Part shown: in pieces, positions 33,652-45,377 of the stretch | How positions within the stretch are numbered: the first letter of the stretch is position 1 | Layout: every line of letters begins with the position of its first letter | Source of the DNA: Alopecurus myosuroides | Lineage: Eukaryota; Streptophyta; Magnoliopsida; Poales; Poaceae | Length of the DNA: 64,000 bases | NCBI GenBank assembly: GCA_028641055.1 | Contig: CM054060.1 | Location: 317,739,344-317,803,343, forward strand | Direction of reading: 5' to 3' | Translations under genes and position numbers: made by a program | Notes under the pieces: generated by a model | Seen by the model: the letters and a program-made list of their open reading frames with translations, nothing else | Databases searched by the model: none | What the model was told of the DNA's origin: nothing

Positions 33652-34334
33652 GATGACCATTATAATAAATTATGTGAGTGGGTGAAACTTTTGTTTTTGC
33701 AAATTCCTTTGACTGGTGCTATTAAACTGCCTCCTTATTCAAAATATTTGAAAGATATTGTCTCAAACAAAAAGAAGATTCCTAATGAGGAAATTTCCAC
33801 TATGCTTGCTAATTACTCTTTTAATGGTAAGGTTCCAAAGAAGCTTGGAGACTCTGATATTCCAACTATTCCTTGTTCCATTAAAAACAATTGTGTTAGA
33901 AATGTTTTATGTGATTTGGGAGCTGGAGTCGGTGTTATGCCTTTTTCTCTTTGTAAAAGACTTTCTCATGAAAAATTGATACACACTGATATATCTTTGC
34001 AAATGGCTAATAAATCTACTACTATTCCTGTTGGCATATGTGAGAATGTTCCTGTTCAAGTTGTTGCTAGTTGTTTGATATTAACTGACTTTGTCGTGTT
34101 GGAAATGCCTGAAGATGATAATATGTCTATTATTCCTGGGCGACCTTTTCTTAACACTCAGGGGATGTTATTGATTGCAATAAAGGAAAATTAACTTGTA
34201 ATGTTAATGATAAAGAGCATAATGTTTATTTTCCCAAGAAGATTGATAGAAGATATGGTTTAAATTCAATTGAAAATATTGAGACCATCAAAATTGGAGA
34301 ACTTTATTGTCCTATTCCATTACCACCTAAATAA
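33652..34334 (+). pseudogene. Athila-like retropepsin segment, broken
   Basis: After the TAA at 33649-33651 the frame continues as CEWVKLLFLQIPL and leads into a retropepsin-like region. CDLGAGVGVMPFSLCKRL contains the DLGAS-type active site of Athila elements, with the usual Ser after DLGA replaced by Gly. SIIPGRPFLNT is the second conserved block. A one-base shift near 34160 moves the continuation (DCNKGKLTCNVNDKEH, FPKKIDRRYG) to another frame ending at 34334. No reverse transcriptase or integrase follows, so the pol gene stops after protease in this element. It depends on helper proteins or is simply dead. Confidence 0.75.
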
Positions 34335-35325
34335 TATGAAATTATTATGATTGGGACTATATCTATCAAGGTTAAGGTAACATAATTATTTAGTGTTAAG
34401 CAAAGTTTTTCTTCATATAAAAATTATTCTGGTAACACGACTTGATCAACCTTGTTAACAAAGTGACTTTGAATGAAGATGACAATGTTTTCACTATGTT
34501 TTTACCTTCCCCATTATTTTTTCACCATGTTTACTTCTGTTATAACCTTGCCATTTTAGTACAATCATGTTTCCATCATCCATACCTTTGTTTTCACTAT
34601 CCACACTTTTGTTTTCATAGTGATTTCACCATGTTATGTTGTTTTTCACCACCCATAACTTTGTTTTCACCACTCCTACATTTGTTTTCACTAGGTATTT
34701 GGACATTAGAATTTTTTAGATCCTCTGTAGTTTTGGTTTTGTTTTCCACCTTTCCATAATTGTTTTCCACGTTTATAATTTAAATTCTGAAAAAACCTCA
34801 AAAATAAAGTTTCTCGAAAAATTCCAGAAAAATTATAATAAATTCTTACGTAAAAAATGAGGCAGAGAGCCACTTGGGAGACCCCAGGGGGACCCACCAG
34901 TTAGGCACACCATAGGGTGGCACGGCCTGCCCCTGGTGGCGCCTAGGTATGGTGTGGGGCCCCTGGCCCTCCACTTACTCTCTCCCCTGCCAAAGATTCC
35001 CCTCTCACCTCTCAAACTCAAAACATTTCCTAGAACCTGTGTTCTTGTTGTTCTTCCCCGGGAATTTTTTATCTCTTTGCTCAGCCCATCATTTGTGCTG
35101 AAATTTGGTGTATTTGCTCGCCGGTATGTGACTCCTCCGATTATCCAAGTAGAATTTTATTTGGTGGAGTATTTCTTGAGTATTTGGTACTGAGGTGACA
35201 ACTTATGTGAGTTAGAATGGTAGATTTAAGTTGAAATAATTTAGTTGTGATGCATGTTTAGATCTCATATAAGTCTTAATATTAGTTTCCACCTTATAGT
35301 TGCTTGAAATCAATTTTTGCGATGA
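34335..35325 (+). other. Internal noncoding stretch of the Athila-like element
   Basis: A T-rich segment with repeated TTTGTTTTCAC-like units (34480-34760) is followed by a GC-rich island (34855-35060) and then a pyrimidine-rich run ending CTTTGCTCAG near 35085, a 3' splice-site-like sequence. This could be a promoter and leader or a splice acceptor for the downstream ORF. No coding domain seen. Confidence 0.45.
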
Positions 35326-35379
35326 TTGTTAAAATTTTCATTGATGGAGCACAATGTGCATCAAACCAGCATGAGTTGG

Positions 35380-36325
35380 AGTTGCATGAGTTCATGCATG
35401 TGCACCGTAAAGAAAAAGTGTTTCCATCAATCTATCCATGCCAGGAATTCATGCGTGTTATGGGAATTCTGTAGGATTTCTATACTCTTGTGCATAACGC
35501 AGGATTGGACCGCCTCATTGAGGATGAATCTACCCAACATGTTAAACTAACTATGTTTGTGGTGCATGACTTTCTCTTTAGATGGTCTTCAACTAACCCT
35601 ATGGTCCATTATAAAATTTATAACAAAGTCGTAGACCCGCCCTTAGTGATTTTTGTGCAGCTATCAAGGTACCAGTGGGGGGTTCATGTGAGAAAATAAG
35701 AGGGCATCCTAAACCACTGCTGGATTTATATGAGGAGATTTTCCAAGGCAGAAGCTTCATGGGAGAGAGTGGCAAAATACGAGAAATTCAACTCCTTGGC
35801 ATTCGATACTTTGCTTATTTTATTTCTAAATGTGTATTAGCTAGAAAAACTTCCAACAAGCTATATGTTTATGATCTGGCTTTTATCTTAGCTGCCCTAC
35901 GACGTGATAGGTCTTATAACTTTGTCGCTTTAATTGCTTACCGTCTCTCACTTAACCATGAGAAGGGCGGGATTTGTGGAGGTCTTATTGCCTCGTGCTT
36001 AATAGCTTTGCATGGTGTGGAGCCACACCCTTTAGACCTACAGTTTCCTTTAGAGAGGATGGACCTTGTTTCCATGATTCAACATAAGTTTCTCTCTACC
36101 CATGCTCACCTGAACAGTTTATCTTACGTAATAACTTTCTCCAAACAATCTGGGTGGAGAGTGACTAAAACTGATAGAGTAGTACTTTTGCCTGCACCTC
36201 TTTTATTTAATCTTAATAACAGACAAGGATGTATGCTTTCTGAGGGTGAGCTAGACACATACATTGAGCACCATCCCCAGCATGTTGAAGACGTTGGAGA
36301 GGGGGACGATAGTGATTTCGTCTAG
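35380..36325 (+). pseudogene. Athila-type downstream ORF (env position), frameshifted
   Basis: Two frame pieces form one protein. The first (to about 35695) reads AGLDRLIEDESTQHVKLTMF and PMVHYKIYNK. A one-base shift near 35680 leads to 216 codons from 35675 to 36325 (SCEKIRGHP, GKIREIQLLGIRYFAYFISKC, YDLAFILAALRRDRSYN, LPAPLLFNL) with an acidic end. This protein recurs downstream of gag in many Triticeae Athila-like elements, in the place where some Athila copies have an env-like gene. I see no signal peptide or transmembrane segment, so envelope function is not supported. Function unknown. Confidence 0.6.
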
Positions 36326-38415
36326 CCCTCCAACACTGCGGGGTTGCCTTATCAGCACCCCGGCTATGATTATGCGCCAACCGCTTCATCTTCTTCATGG
36401 GCTCCCGAGTATGACCATTCTAGGGACAACCCACCATAGTGGGAATATTTCTCGCGCCGTTATTGATCTCCACTTAGGCCAAAATCCTAAGCTTGGGGGG
36501 AGTTATACCGATATCACACACTCATCTATATACCATTTTCTGTCGGTCCTTCGTATATCCATGTTTTCATTTGTTTCATTCGTTTTCGTTTTCTTTCGCT
36601 TCTTTTTGTTTTTATTGATTTGTTCTTGTTTTCCAAAACACAAAAAGAACAAAAATATTTTTATTGTTTCTCTTCATTTTATTCTTTAGTTTCTTTTTTT
36701 GGGTTTTCTTTACTTTCTCGTTTCGGTTTAATATTCCAAAATCCAAAAACATTTTGCTTTATTTGCTTGTTTCTTCTGTTCTTGTTTTAAATTCGAAAAC
36801 CCAAAAATATTTGTTGTTCTTCTTTAGTTTTGTAAAGTTTGTTACAGAGCTCATCGGTCTTCCGTGTCTCTATTGGATCTTGGTTATCCTTCTATATTAT
36901 TCAATCCACACGAGTGAAGAACAGTAATGATGATTTACGATAATTCAAGTTGTGTTGAGAGGCTGGTATGAACTCTATTTGTTTTATTTTTTGCACATAT
37001 ACTCGTCCATGTGAACACGCTTAGTTTGTTCGTGTAAGGTGTATGTTATTTAATTGATGCTTAGTAGTTCGTGATCTCTTATGATTAGTTCCAACTTATT
37101 AATACAGGATAGCATGTCGTATAAATGTTTTCTTGCATTTTTTATTCATAGAAGGGTATGACATTGTGGTATATCTCTCTGATTGTTTTGCTTGAATCGA
37201 CTTGGCACATGCTCACGCATGCATAAGACTAAAAACAAAAGGTCAATTAAGGCTTGATGATTTATTTTGCCTCAGAGTATTTGTATCACTTTTATGCCTC
37301 TGTTAAATATGTTTGTCGCAAGCATGATTATAACAGTTGTTGCTCTCTTGATTGCCGCTCCCCGTCTATTGCTAGCCTTCACCTGTACTGAGTATGAGCT
37401 CTACTCGTGCATCGAACTCCCAAAAACCAAAGTTTGCCAAATGTATCCACCATACCTAGCTATATATGTGGTATTTAACCTCCACTCCAAGTAAATTTCT
37501 TGTGTGCTACCTTTAGAACTTTCGAAAAATTACTCCTGTTTTGTGCCCCTGGTTTAGCTCATGAGGACTTAAATAGATAATCTTTATATCACTTTTTGAT
37601 TGGATTTCACACCTTGGACTAGTGGCTTCATCCTCTTATCCAATTGATAAAAGTGCTGGCAGCTGGGTGCCCAGCCCCAAATTAATACAACAAATTCTCT
37701 TCACTATTTTTGCCCCTAATTTATCAGTCAAAGTATAATTGTGTTAACAAAAGAGAAAGAGGGATGACCTTCTACGCCAGTTACGTACTTCAATGGGAGC
37801 ATCTCTTGTGAAGTCTAGTTGGCTTGTGACGTACTGTATTTTCTGTTTACCATTCGTTGACATAAGCATACACCTCTCTAAAAAATGTTTTCAATACCTC
37901 TGTTTAATAAAATAAAAAGCTCTAGCACATGAGTTAATCCCTGCTTCCCTCTGCGAATGGACTTTCTTTTACTTTTATGTGGAGTCTTCACCTTCTCACT
38001 TTATGCACCTTCTTGAGAGAATGGCTGTTATTCTTAGTGTAATGTGCTTGTCCCAGAACACGGTTAATTGTGGTATAACTTTGATGCTTGTATCTTTGAT
38101 ATCTTTACTTCTAGTCTTCATTTGAAATTCAGAGATTCCCTAGCATTTATGTTTTTCTCCACTATTAAGGGAAAGCGAGTACACTTTATCATACCCTATT
38201 ATGAGCATTGCAATCCTGCACATTGATATACTTCTTGTTGTTTATTATTAGTTTGTTGGTATCTCTTCATAATTTGCATATCTGCTAGGTGATTTTTATC
38301 TTGCATACATCTTATTATGGATTGCCTAAGCACCTGATCATATAGTGAGTATATTTACATCATATGAAACAAATGTGTTCGTAGAAGTTCTTTTATCGCA
38401 CTCAGATGCCACTGA
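36326..38415 (+). other. 3' noncoding part of Athila-like internal domain
   Basis: T-rich, no long frames. Contains AAGCTTGGGGGGAGTT (36489), a PPT-like tract ahead of time, and blocks shared with the Sabrina-type element at 51050-51900 (for example GACTTGGC.CATGCTCAC and AGAGAAAGAGGGATGACCTTCTAC). This shows that the two internal domains are related in their 3' halves. Confidence 0.6.
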
Positions 38416-38435
38416 ATTGCTTGAGGACAAGCAAT
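38416..38435 (+). other. Stem-loop upstream of Athila-like polypurine tract
   Basis: ATTGCTTGAGGACAAGCAAT forms a perfect 8-bp stem with an AGGA loop. It ends 6 bases before the tract AGCTTGGGGGGA (about 38442-38453) that precedes LTR-B. Confidence 0.75.
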
Positions 38436-38455
38436 AAGCTAAGCTTGGGGGGAAT

Positions 38456-39846
38456 TGATACGTCCAAAACGTATCTCCTTTTCCGAACACTTTTCTTATG
38501 GTTTGCCTCTAAACTTGTGAGTTTTGGATACAACTAACACAGAATGACGCTGTTTTCAGCAAAATTAATTTGGTGTCTCATTTTTGTGTAGGAAAATCAA
38601 CTTTCGGGAAAATGCTCAGAAAACATCCCAAAAACCTTAAAACACCCGAAGACCCCCGTTACCATAAGGAGACCCGCAGAGGGGCAGGAGGGGGCCACAC
38701 CACCCCTGGGCGCCGCCCTTGGTCATTCCGCCTGGTGGTGTGGGGTCCCCAAGCACCCCCTCGGGCTCCCCTTTCGACTACATAACCCCTTCAACCCTAA
38801 AACAACTTGGGGTTCGTCATATTCCACAGAAACACAACAGAGCGCCGCCGCCACCTCGAAACTCAATTCGGGGATCAGAAGTTCATGTTCTGACACCCTA
38901 CTGGGACAGTGATTCGAAGGAGATCATCGCCATCGACACTGCTATTCCTTCTCCATCAACCATCCATGATTCCTCCGTCCATGTGTGAGTAAACCCCGCT
39001 GTAGGCTGAGAGGGATGGAAGGGATTGGATGAGATTGATCATGTAATAATGCCAGATTGTTAGGGCATAGTGCCTAGTATCTGTTGTTAGTGTTTTCTAC
39101 CGTTGTTGCAACTTTTTATGCTTAATGCTTGTCACTAGGGCCCGAGTGCCATGATTTCAGATCTGAACATGTTATTGTTTCATGAGTATAATTATGTTTC
39201 TTGATCATACCTGCAAGTTGTTTACACAAATTGTTGTCCGGAACCCGAGGCCCCAAAGCGAGAGAAATTGGGACAACCGGAGGGGATGACTGTAATGTGA
39301 GGATCACATGTGTTCAGGAGTGTTAATGCTTTGCTCTGGTGCTTTATTAAAAGGAGCATCTTAATTACCAGTGTTTCCATAGAGGCCCGGCTACCATGGG
39401 CTCGTAGGACAAAAGATGTTCTGCAAGTTTCTCATGCGAGAACGTACGACTATATTGGAACACATGCCTATGGTTAACCTAGAACTTGGACACTTTATTA
39501 TTATTATATGAAATTCCCACATTATTATTATTACATGACCTATGTTATCCATGCAATGTCCGTTCATCCATTCCCTCTAACCCTACGATACTCCCATCCT
39601 GCTATTTTTCGCGATTGCTACTGCTGTTACTATTTTATTCTTGTTGTTATTTTACTACTACTGCTGCTATAAAACTGTTACGACTAATAAATTGTTGCGA
39701 TCGAGTCTAGTTTCAGGTGCACCTGAATTGACAAATCGGTTGTTAAGGCATATAAATATTCTTTCTCTCCCCTTGTGTCGAATCAATAAATTTGGGTTTT
39801 ACTTCCCTCGAAGACTACTGCGATACCCTATACTTGTGGATCATCA
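38456..39846 (+). repeat. LTR-B of Athila-like element
   Basis: Starts TGATACGTCCAAAACGTATC right after the PPT and ends CTTGTGGATCATCA, 1391 bp, equal in length to LTR-A. Unlike a normal 3' LTR it is followed by another PBS and gag rather than by host sequence. Confidence 0.9.
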
Positions 39847-40568
39847 AGACTATTTCCTGGCGCCGTTGCCAGGGAGCATAACTTTATTTACTTGCTCACT
39901 TGAACGTGATATTGTTCGCTGCAAGCCTTTCATCATGGGTAAGACTCGTGATGGAAAAGTTTCTATATTACCATCCACTACAAGGAGATGCACAACTGTG
40001 AACACCTCTGTTGCTCTTGATTCACCGTCTGTTATGAGTAACCTTCCTACACCACCACATGCTACACACACTATTACTTCTGCTGAGTACGAAAATGTTT
40101 CTAATACTTTTGATGATGCTTCTACTGTGCTTGATCATACTAGTTCACTAGGTCCTTTCCTAGATGCTACTATTGCTAAATACAAACAAATTGAAAATGT
40201 TAAAATTTCTGTTGAAAATGCTAGTACACCTTCTAATTCACCTGAGTTTATTGATTATCTTGATGAAACTTATGTATTGAACTTAATGATGACTTTATTG
40301 AATAAGCTCGGGCTACTAGTGGTGGAAGTTCTCTTAAGAGTCTTCTTGCGAGACACGCTGTTAAATATAAATCTTCTCTTGATGCTAAATTTGCTACATC
40401 TCTCATACACATTAAAGACTAGGATTATGATTTCTCTCTAGATTTATCTTACATATCTATTATTGATAAGGAACCCTTTTGTGAAACTGAAAGTAAAAGT
40501 GTTATGGAACACATAAAATGATCTTTCATCTTTGAGTAATTCATTTTCTAATGATACTAAGGCACATA
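39847..40568 (+). pseudogene. Second, partial internal domain with gag relic
   Basis: PBS near 39858, then a gag start parallel to that at 31731 (TRDGKVSILPSTTRR against ARDGKVPILPSTTRR). It diverges by many substitutions and is frameshifted near 40265 and beyond. It stops abruptly at about 40560, where a deletion joins it to the LTR-C stub. Confidence 0.8.
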
Positions 40569-40597
40569 GTGCGATCCCCTATACTTGTGGGTCATCA
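40569..40597 (+). repeat. LTR-C stub
   Basis: GTGCGATCCCCTATACTTGTGGGTCATCA equals the last bases of LTR-A (GCGATCCCCTATACTTGTGG and onwards) and directly precedes the CACTC duplication. It is the only remnant of the outer 3' LTR. Confidence 0.82.
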
Positions 40598-41133
40598 CAC
40601 TCCATAGAGCCACATAGTGCGTGCGCACTGTGTAGATGGGTCCTATATTCTCTATAGCCTCCTCGAGTCTTAGAGCATCTCCACTCGCCCCCAAGGCGCC
40701 CCCAGACCATTTTTCAGCGCCAGCCGTTCCAAAATTTCCTAGTCGTACCCCTAGGATGCCAAAAACCGCCGGATTGCGCCTAAAAAATAACCAGCATTCC
40801 CAAGCCAAACCCAACATCTCGGGGGTCACTTGGGGGACAAAATCGCTGCGCGGGCCAGCCCTTTCAGGTGAGAACTGACTTTCCCCCTCATTCGGCCACC
40901 CACGCGCCAAAGGAGAGCCATTCCCCCTTCCCACCATGCTGACCTCAGCGCCACCCCTCTGGCCACCACCGCTATTTCGCCGCTAGAAGGGCCTCCAACC
41001 GCTACAAAACAAAACCCTTGCTGCTTCGCTGCGTCGTGCCCCTTCTTGGAGAGCCCTCGCCAGAAAGGGAAGGTTGTCGGCAGCCGCCAACCACCAAAGC
41101 CCGCGAGGTGTTCGGCCATTTTCCTCTTCGGCG

Positions 41134-43460
41134 ATGAACTCCGACGATGAGGAGTTGATCGTCGAATTATTGGCGGAGGAAGGCGACATCGACCGCAACG
41201 ATGAGGAACACCTGTTGTTGCTCGTCGCGCTGGTCAGGCTGCTCGCGGAGAATGCAAAGTCGCGGCAAGGTGGCTCGGTGCCTGGCCGGAGAAAGAGCAA
41301 AGCAAGGCAGCGAGTGGAGGGCTACTGCATGTTGTATGCCGACTACTTCACTGACAATCCAATCCATTGCGACATAGTGTTCTGGCGCCGTTCCAGGATG
41401 AACCGGAAGATATTCCATCTTCCTCAAGAATATGCATGTGTGATGCGCGTAGATTGTTTGCTCGTTGGGAGACCCCAGGAGGAAGGTATGAAGAGCAGAG
41501 CAGCAAGTTTTCCCTCAGAAAGAAACCAAGGTTGAATCGACCAATAGGAGAAAGAAATCACTTCTGAAGGTTGTTGGCAGCTGATGTTGGAAGGACGCAC
41601 TACCGGTTCAACGGCAACGTGGAATCTTCACACAACACAACCAAGATACTTTGCCCCAACGAAACAGTGAGGTTGTCAATCTCACCGGTTTTGCTTAATA
41701 ACAAAGGATTAGACGTATAGGGTGGGAATAGGGCTTGTTTGCAGTGAATGAAAAGAGAACAATGATTGAAGTAAAAAAGAAGAGTGCTTGCAATACATTG
41801 TATTATCAGTGTAAAAGAAAGGACCGGGGTCCACAGTTCACTAGTGGTGTCTCTCCAAAACAGATAGATAACATGTTGGGTAAACAAATTACTGCTGGGC
41901 AATTGACAGATATAAAGTTTGCACCGTGGTGCATATGTATGACATGATGATTACTATGTGATTCATACGGGCATTACAACATAATTCATAGACCGTAATC
42001 CAACTGCATCTATGACTAATAATCCACCATCAAAACATAATCCAAGCTGACTTCGGGTATTAAGTTGCAAGCAACAGATTATTGCCTTAAGTAAAGCGCG
42101 TAATGTAAACAACAAAACATTGTTGTTTTCTCCCTAATGGCAACAATCCATACCCCATCTGTCACATTTCTATCGCTCGAGCATAGATGAAAGGGAGGCA
42201 TGAACCCACTATCTAGCATAAATACTCCCTCTTGGAGTTACAAGCATCAATTTGGCGAAAGCATCTACGAGTAACGTAGAGCATGCAAGATCATAAATAA
42301 CGTAAACATGATAGATTGATAATCACTTGACATAACATTCAATATTCATAGGATCCCAACAAACACAACATGTATCATTACAATAAGATGATCTTGATCA
42401 TGTTAGGCAGCTCAGAAGATCTAAACATTAGGCATAAAGAGGAGAAGACAACCATCTAGTTACTGCTATGGACCCGTAGTCCAAGGATGAACTACTCACG
42501 CATCAATCCGGAGGCAGGCATGGTGATGTAGAGCCCTCCGGTGACGATTTCCTCTCCTGGAAGGGTGCCGGGGAGAGCTTCAGAACCCTCCCAAACTAGG
42601 GTTGACGATGACGGAGGCTAAGAAACTTTTATTGGATGGAGGCTCAGGTATTTAGGTATTTCCCGAGGAGGAGTTTAAATAGGCAAAAGGGCAACATAGG
42701 TGGGTAGCCAAGGGGACCACACCACCTGGTGGCGCGACCAAGGAGGGCCGCGCCGCCCTATGATGTGGTGGCTCCAGGGAACCCCTCAGGGTCTCCTCCG
42801 GACTCCGTGTACGTGACAAAATTATAAGACCCTTTGATTTGGTTTCGTCCAATTCCGAGAATATTTACAGAACAACTTTTCTGGAAAAAAAACCAGCACA
42901 AAACAGGAACTGGCGCTGTGGCATCTTGTTAATAGGTTAGTCCCAGGAAATCCATAAAAATGATGTAAAGTGTATAGATAAAATGTAGCAATTGGTATGG
43001 AAAGAACATGTAACATCATAAATTATAGGTACTTTTGGGACATATCACTGTGCTCTGGGAGTATGACGACTACTTCATTTTCAAGAAGGATTGCAACAGA
43101 TTGGTTGGATTCTCCTCACTCCGGAAGTGCACGGTGGCCATGAGGATGCTTGCATACAGAGCTTCCGGTGATTCACATGATGACTACTTGCGTGGCTGAG
43201 TCCACCGCGTTCTGTGCATGTACAAGTTATGCAATGCAGTGGTGGAAGTATTTGGACCGAATTAAATGAGGAAACCCAATCCTGAAGACACTGCTTGGAT
43301 CCTACAAGAGAATGAATCAAGAGGATTCCCCGATATGCTTGGAAGCATAAATTGTATGCATTGGAACAGGAAGAACTGTCATTTTTCTTGGCAGGGAATG
43401 TACAAAGGTGACAACGGATCTTGCAGTGTGGTGCTCGAGGCAGTCACAACACAAGATTCA
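41134..43460 (+). pseudogene. Harbinger transposase (HARBI1-like), broken
   Basis: ATG at 41134 begins an acidic N-terminus (NSDDEELIVELLAEEGDIDR). It is followed by the conserved YADYFTDNPIHCDIVFWRRS block and RMNRKIF, the start of the DDE_Tnp_4-type transposase. A solo LTR interrupts at 41441. The frame resumes at 43048 with [52 protein letters not shown] and [14 protein letters not shown], then [20 protein letters not shown], where it is cut by the Copia element. Two in-frame stops (about 43198 and 43264) are present. The first catalytic Asp of the IDCMHW motif is Asn here, so even a repaired copy would lack activity. In intact elements this nuclear protein cuts and pastes at TTA/TAA sites. 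Confidence 0.85.
41441..43047 (-). mobile_element. Sabrina-type solo LTR
   Basis: On the minus strand it begins TGATATGTCCCAAAAGTACC at 43047 and ends CTACGCGCATCA at 41441, 1607 bp. Flanks are ATGTG (41436-41440) and CTGTG (43048-43052), a 5-bp duplication with one mismatch. It is the same LTR family as at 9958-13393 and 52370, and has no internal domain. Confidence 0.87.
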
Positions 43461-43466
43461 AGGGTA

Positions 43467-45362
43467 CGTGTCATAGAAAACAAAAAATTTGCTACGCGAG
43501 ATAAACCCGAAGGGCCAAGATTTAATCTACGAGATGAAAAGCAACAGGGAGAAAGAGTCTTAGGAAAACATACCCTCAAAGACTCTAAGCGTTACGAGAT
43601 TGAATCTCGTTGTTGACGTAGTCGTACTCACACTGATCCGAAGACCTAGAAGATGTGCATCGCAATCTGGCGGTGCCTCCGTGATCGGTCACATGTTCAG
43701 CTCGATGAAAACCTCCGTTCCCTCGATCCAGCGGGACAACGGAAGTAGAGGATCCTTCGGAACTCCTGCAACACAACAATGTGGTGTGGTGAAGAATCCC
43801 ACGGTCAGGGCTTCACCAAGCGGAATACCATGTAATGTAGCAGCGGGGGAGAGAATGGAGGTGGGACAAGTGTGTGAGGAGGGGGAGGACTCACCCTCCT
43901 TTTTTAGGGGAGGGGAAGGCAGCCCAAGGGAGGGCGCGGCCAACCCATGGTGCCCCCACCTCTTCCCCTCTTCATGTGAGTGGAAGCCCCACTCAAACCC
44001 ACTCATTTTCCCTTAGTTTTCCACTTGGAAAATCCAAAGGTTTTTCTTTAATAAATAAATAAAACATTTCTATTTCTTTATTTTAATATTTTTTAATCCA
44101 ATTAACAAACATATGCATATTGCACCTCGAATCATTTGTGAATTACATTAACAACCATTCGACAAAAACCCCTTGAACTATTTCAATTTTACCTGAAACA
44201 ATTTTGGTGTTGTCCAAAACATTCTTCGATATTCCGTATCCTCTCAAATGCGTCATCGAACCTTAAGTGTGTCACCCTATGGTTCGGGAATAATACAAAG
44301 ATGATCGAGACACCTCTCCGATCAATAATCAACAATAGTATCTGGAGATCCGTGATGACTCCTATATATTAAACGATAAATCTTGTGATCGTGTGAACCA
44401 TCAACGTTGTAACTAATTCCCTTTGTCTCGCGATATTTTACTTGTCTGAGATCCAATCATCGGTATCAACCATACCTTGTTAGATCTTGTTATCGACAAG
44501 TACTCTTTTACTCGTTCTGTGATATGATATTCTTGTGACCTAGTCACATGTTCGCAAGCGGTGTCAATGTGATATCACCGAGAGGGCCCAGAGTATATCT
44601 CTCCGTAATTTTGGATGGAAAAATCCCACTCTTGATCCATGAGCCTCAACTAACACTTTATGAATACTCCCTCCGTTTCTTTTTAGTGAGCTATTAGGAT
44701 TGTCTTAAGTCAAACTTACTAAAGTTTGGCCAAGTTTATAGTGAAACATATTAATATTCATAATATGAAATCAATATCATATGATTCACAATCTAATATA
44801 CTTTCATATTATACGAACTTGGCATTATGAATGTTAATATTTTATTATATAAAGTTGGTCAAACTTTGCAACGTTGGACTTAATACAATCCTACTACGCT
44901 CACTAAAAAGAAACGGAGGGAGTACCTAATACCACCTTTATAGTCATCCTGTTACAGTGTGACATTTGATGTCATCAAAGTACTGTTTAGGTATTAGTGA
45001 TTGACATGATCTTATGGTCTAAGGAATAAGATTATTTCTAATGCAAGATATAACAATATAAACTAAATGACTTGATCGTAGTGTTATACTTAGTTTGGGT
45101 CTATGTTCATCACATCATTCTCCTAATGACATGATCCCGTCATTAACAACATCCAATGTTCATGATCAGGAAACCTTGATCAATTGTTAATCAATGAGCT
45201 AGTTAAAAGAGAGGCTTTACTTGGAACCATTGTTTGTTTATTAAACATACATGTATCAACGTTTCCGGTTAATACAATTCTAGCATGAGAAATAAACATT
45301 CAGCATATACAAGGAATATACAGTGAACACTTTGTTATTGCCTCTCGGGCATATTCCCTTCA
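43467..45362 (-). repeat. 3' LTR of the Copia element
   Basis: On the minus strand it starts TGAAGGGAATATGCCCGAGA at 45362, matching the BARE/WIS/Angela LTR start (AATATGCCCTAGAGGCAATAA type). The PPT GTGGGAGAC lies directly upstream. It ends near 43467. Length without the MITE is about 1.64 kb, normal for this family. Confidence 0.82.
44667..44922. mobile_element. Stowaway-type MITE in the Copia LTR
   Basis: A 256-bp element with terminal inverted repeats CTCCCTCCGTTTCTTTTTAG and its inverse, TA on both sides (44665-44666 and 44923-44924), and an AT-rich centre. It is noncoding. Confidence 0.93.
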
Positions 45363-45377
45363 GTCTCCCACTTGCAC

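Larger units (their letters stand above)
13698..40597 (+). mobile_element. Athila-like Gypsy insertion with three LTRs
   Basis: Flanked by a perfect CACTC duplication (13693-13697 and 40598-40602). The order is LTR-A, internal domain, LTR-B, a partial second internal domain, and a 29-bp LTR-C stub. LTR-A is split by the chromovirus at 14183-30731. The PBS matches the 3' end of tRNA-Asp. The internal domain encodes a frameshifted gag, a retropepsin-like segment and an Athila-type downstream ORF. I find no reverse transcriptase or integrase, so it is non-autonomous. The many substitutions between LTR-A and LTR-B (very roughly 10% in the stretch compared) indicate an old element. Confidence 0.85.
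40673..43460 (+). mobile_element. Second PIF/Harbinger element, left part
   Basis: The left end GAGCATCTCCACTCGCCCCC at 40673 follows TTA (40670-40672). The element carries a transposase ORF (from 41134), is split by a solo LTR (41441-43047), and is cut at about 43460 by the Copia element. Its right terminal repeat is not in the window. Confidence 0.8.

Noticed and set aside
35380..36325. Envelope-like gene
   Set aside because: It occupies the env position, but no signal peptide, transmembrane helix or fusion-type segment is visible, so only the neutral label is used.
36489..36505. Second polypurine tract AAGCTTGGGGGG in the Athila-like element as an LTR boundary
   Set aside because: No TGATACG LTR start follows. 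The true PPT is at about 38442, right before LTR-B.
43460..43475. Exact left boundary and target duplication of the Copia element
   Set aside because: The matching 5' LTR end is missing, so the duplication cannot be checked and several TG positions are possible.
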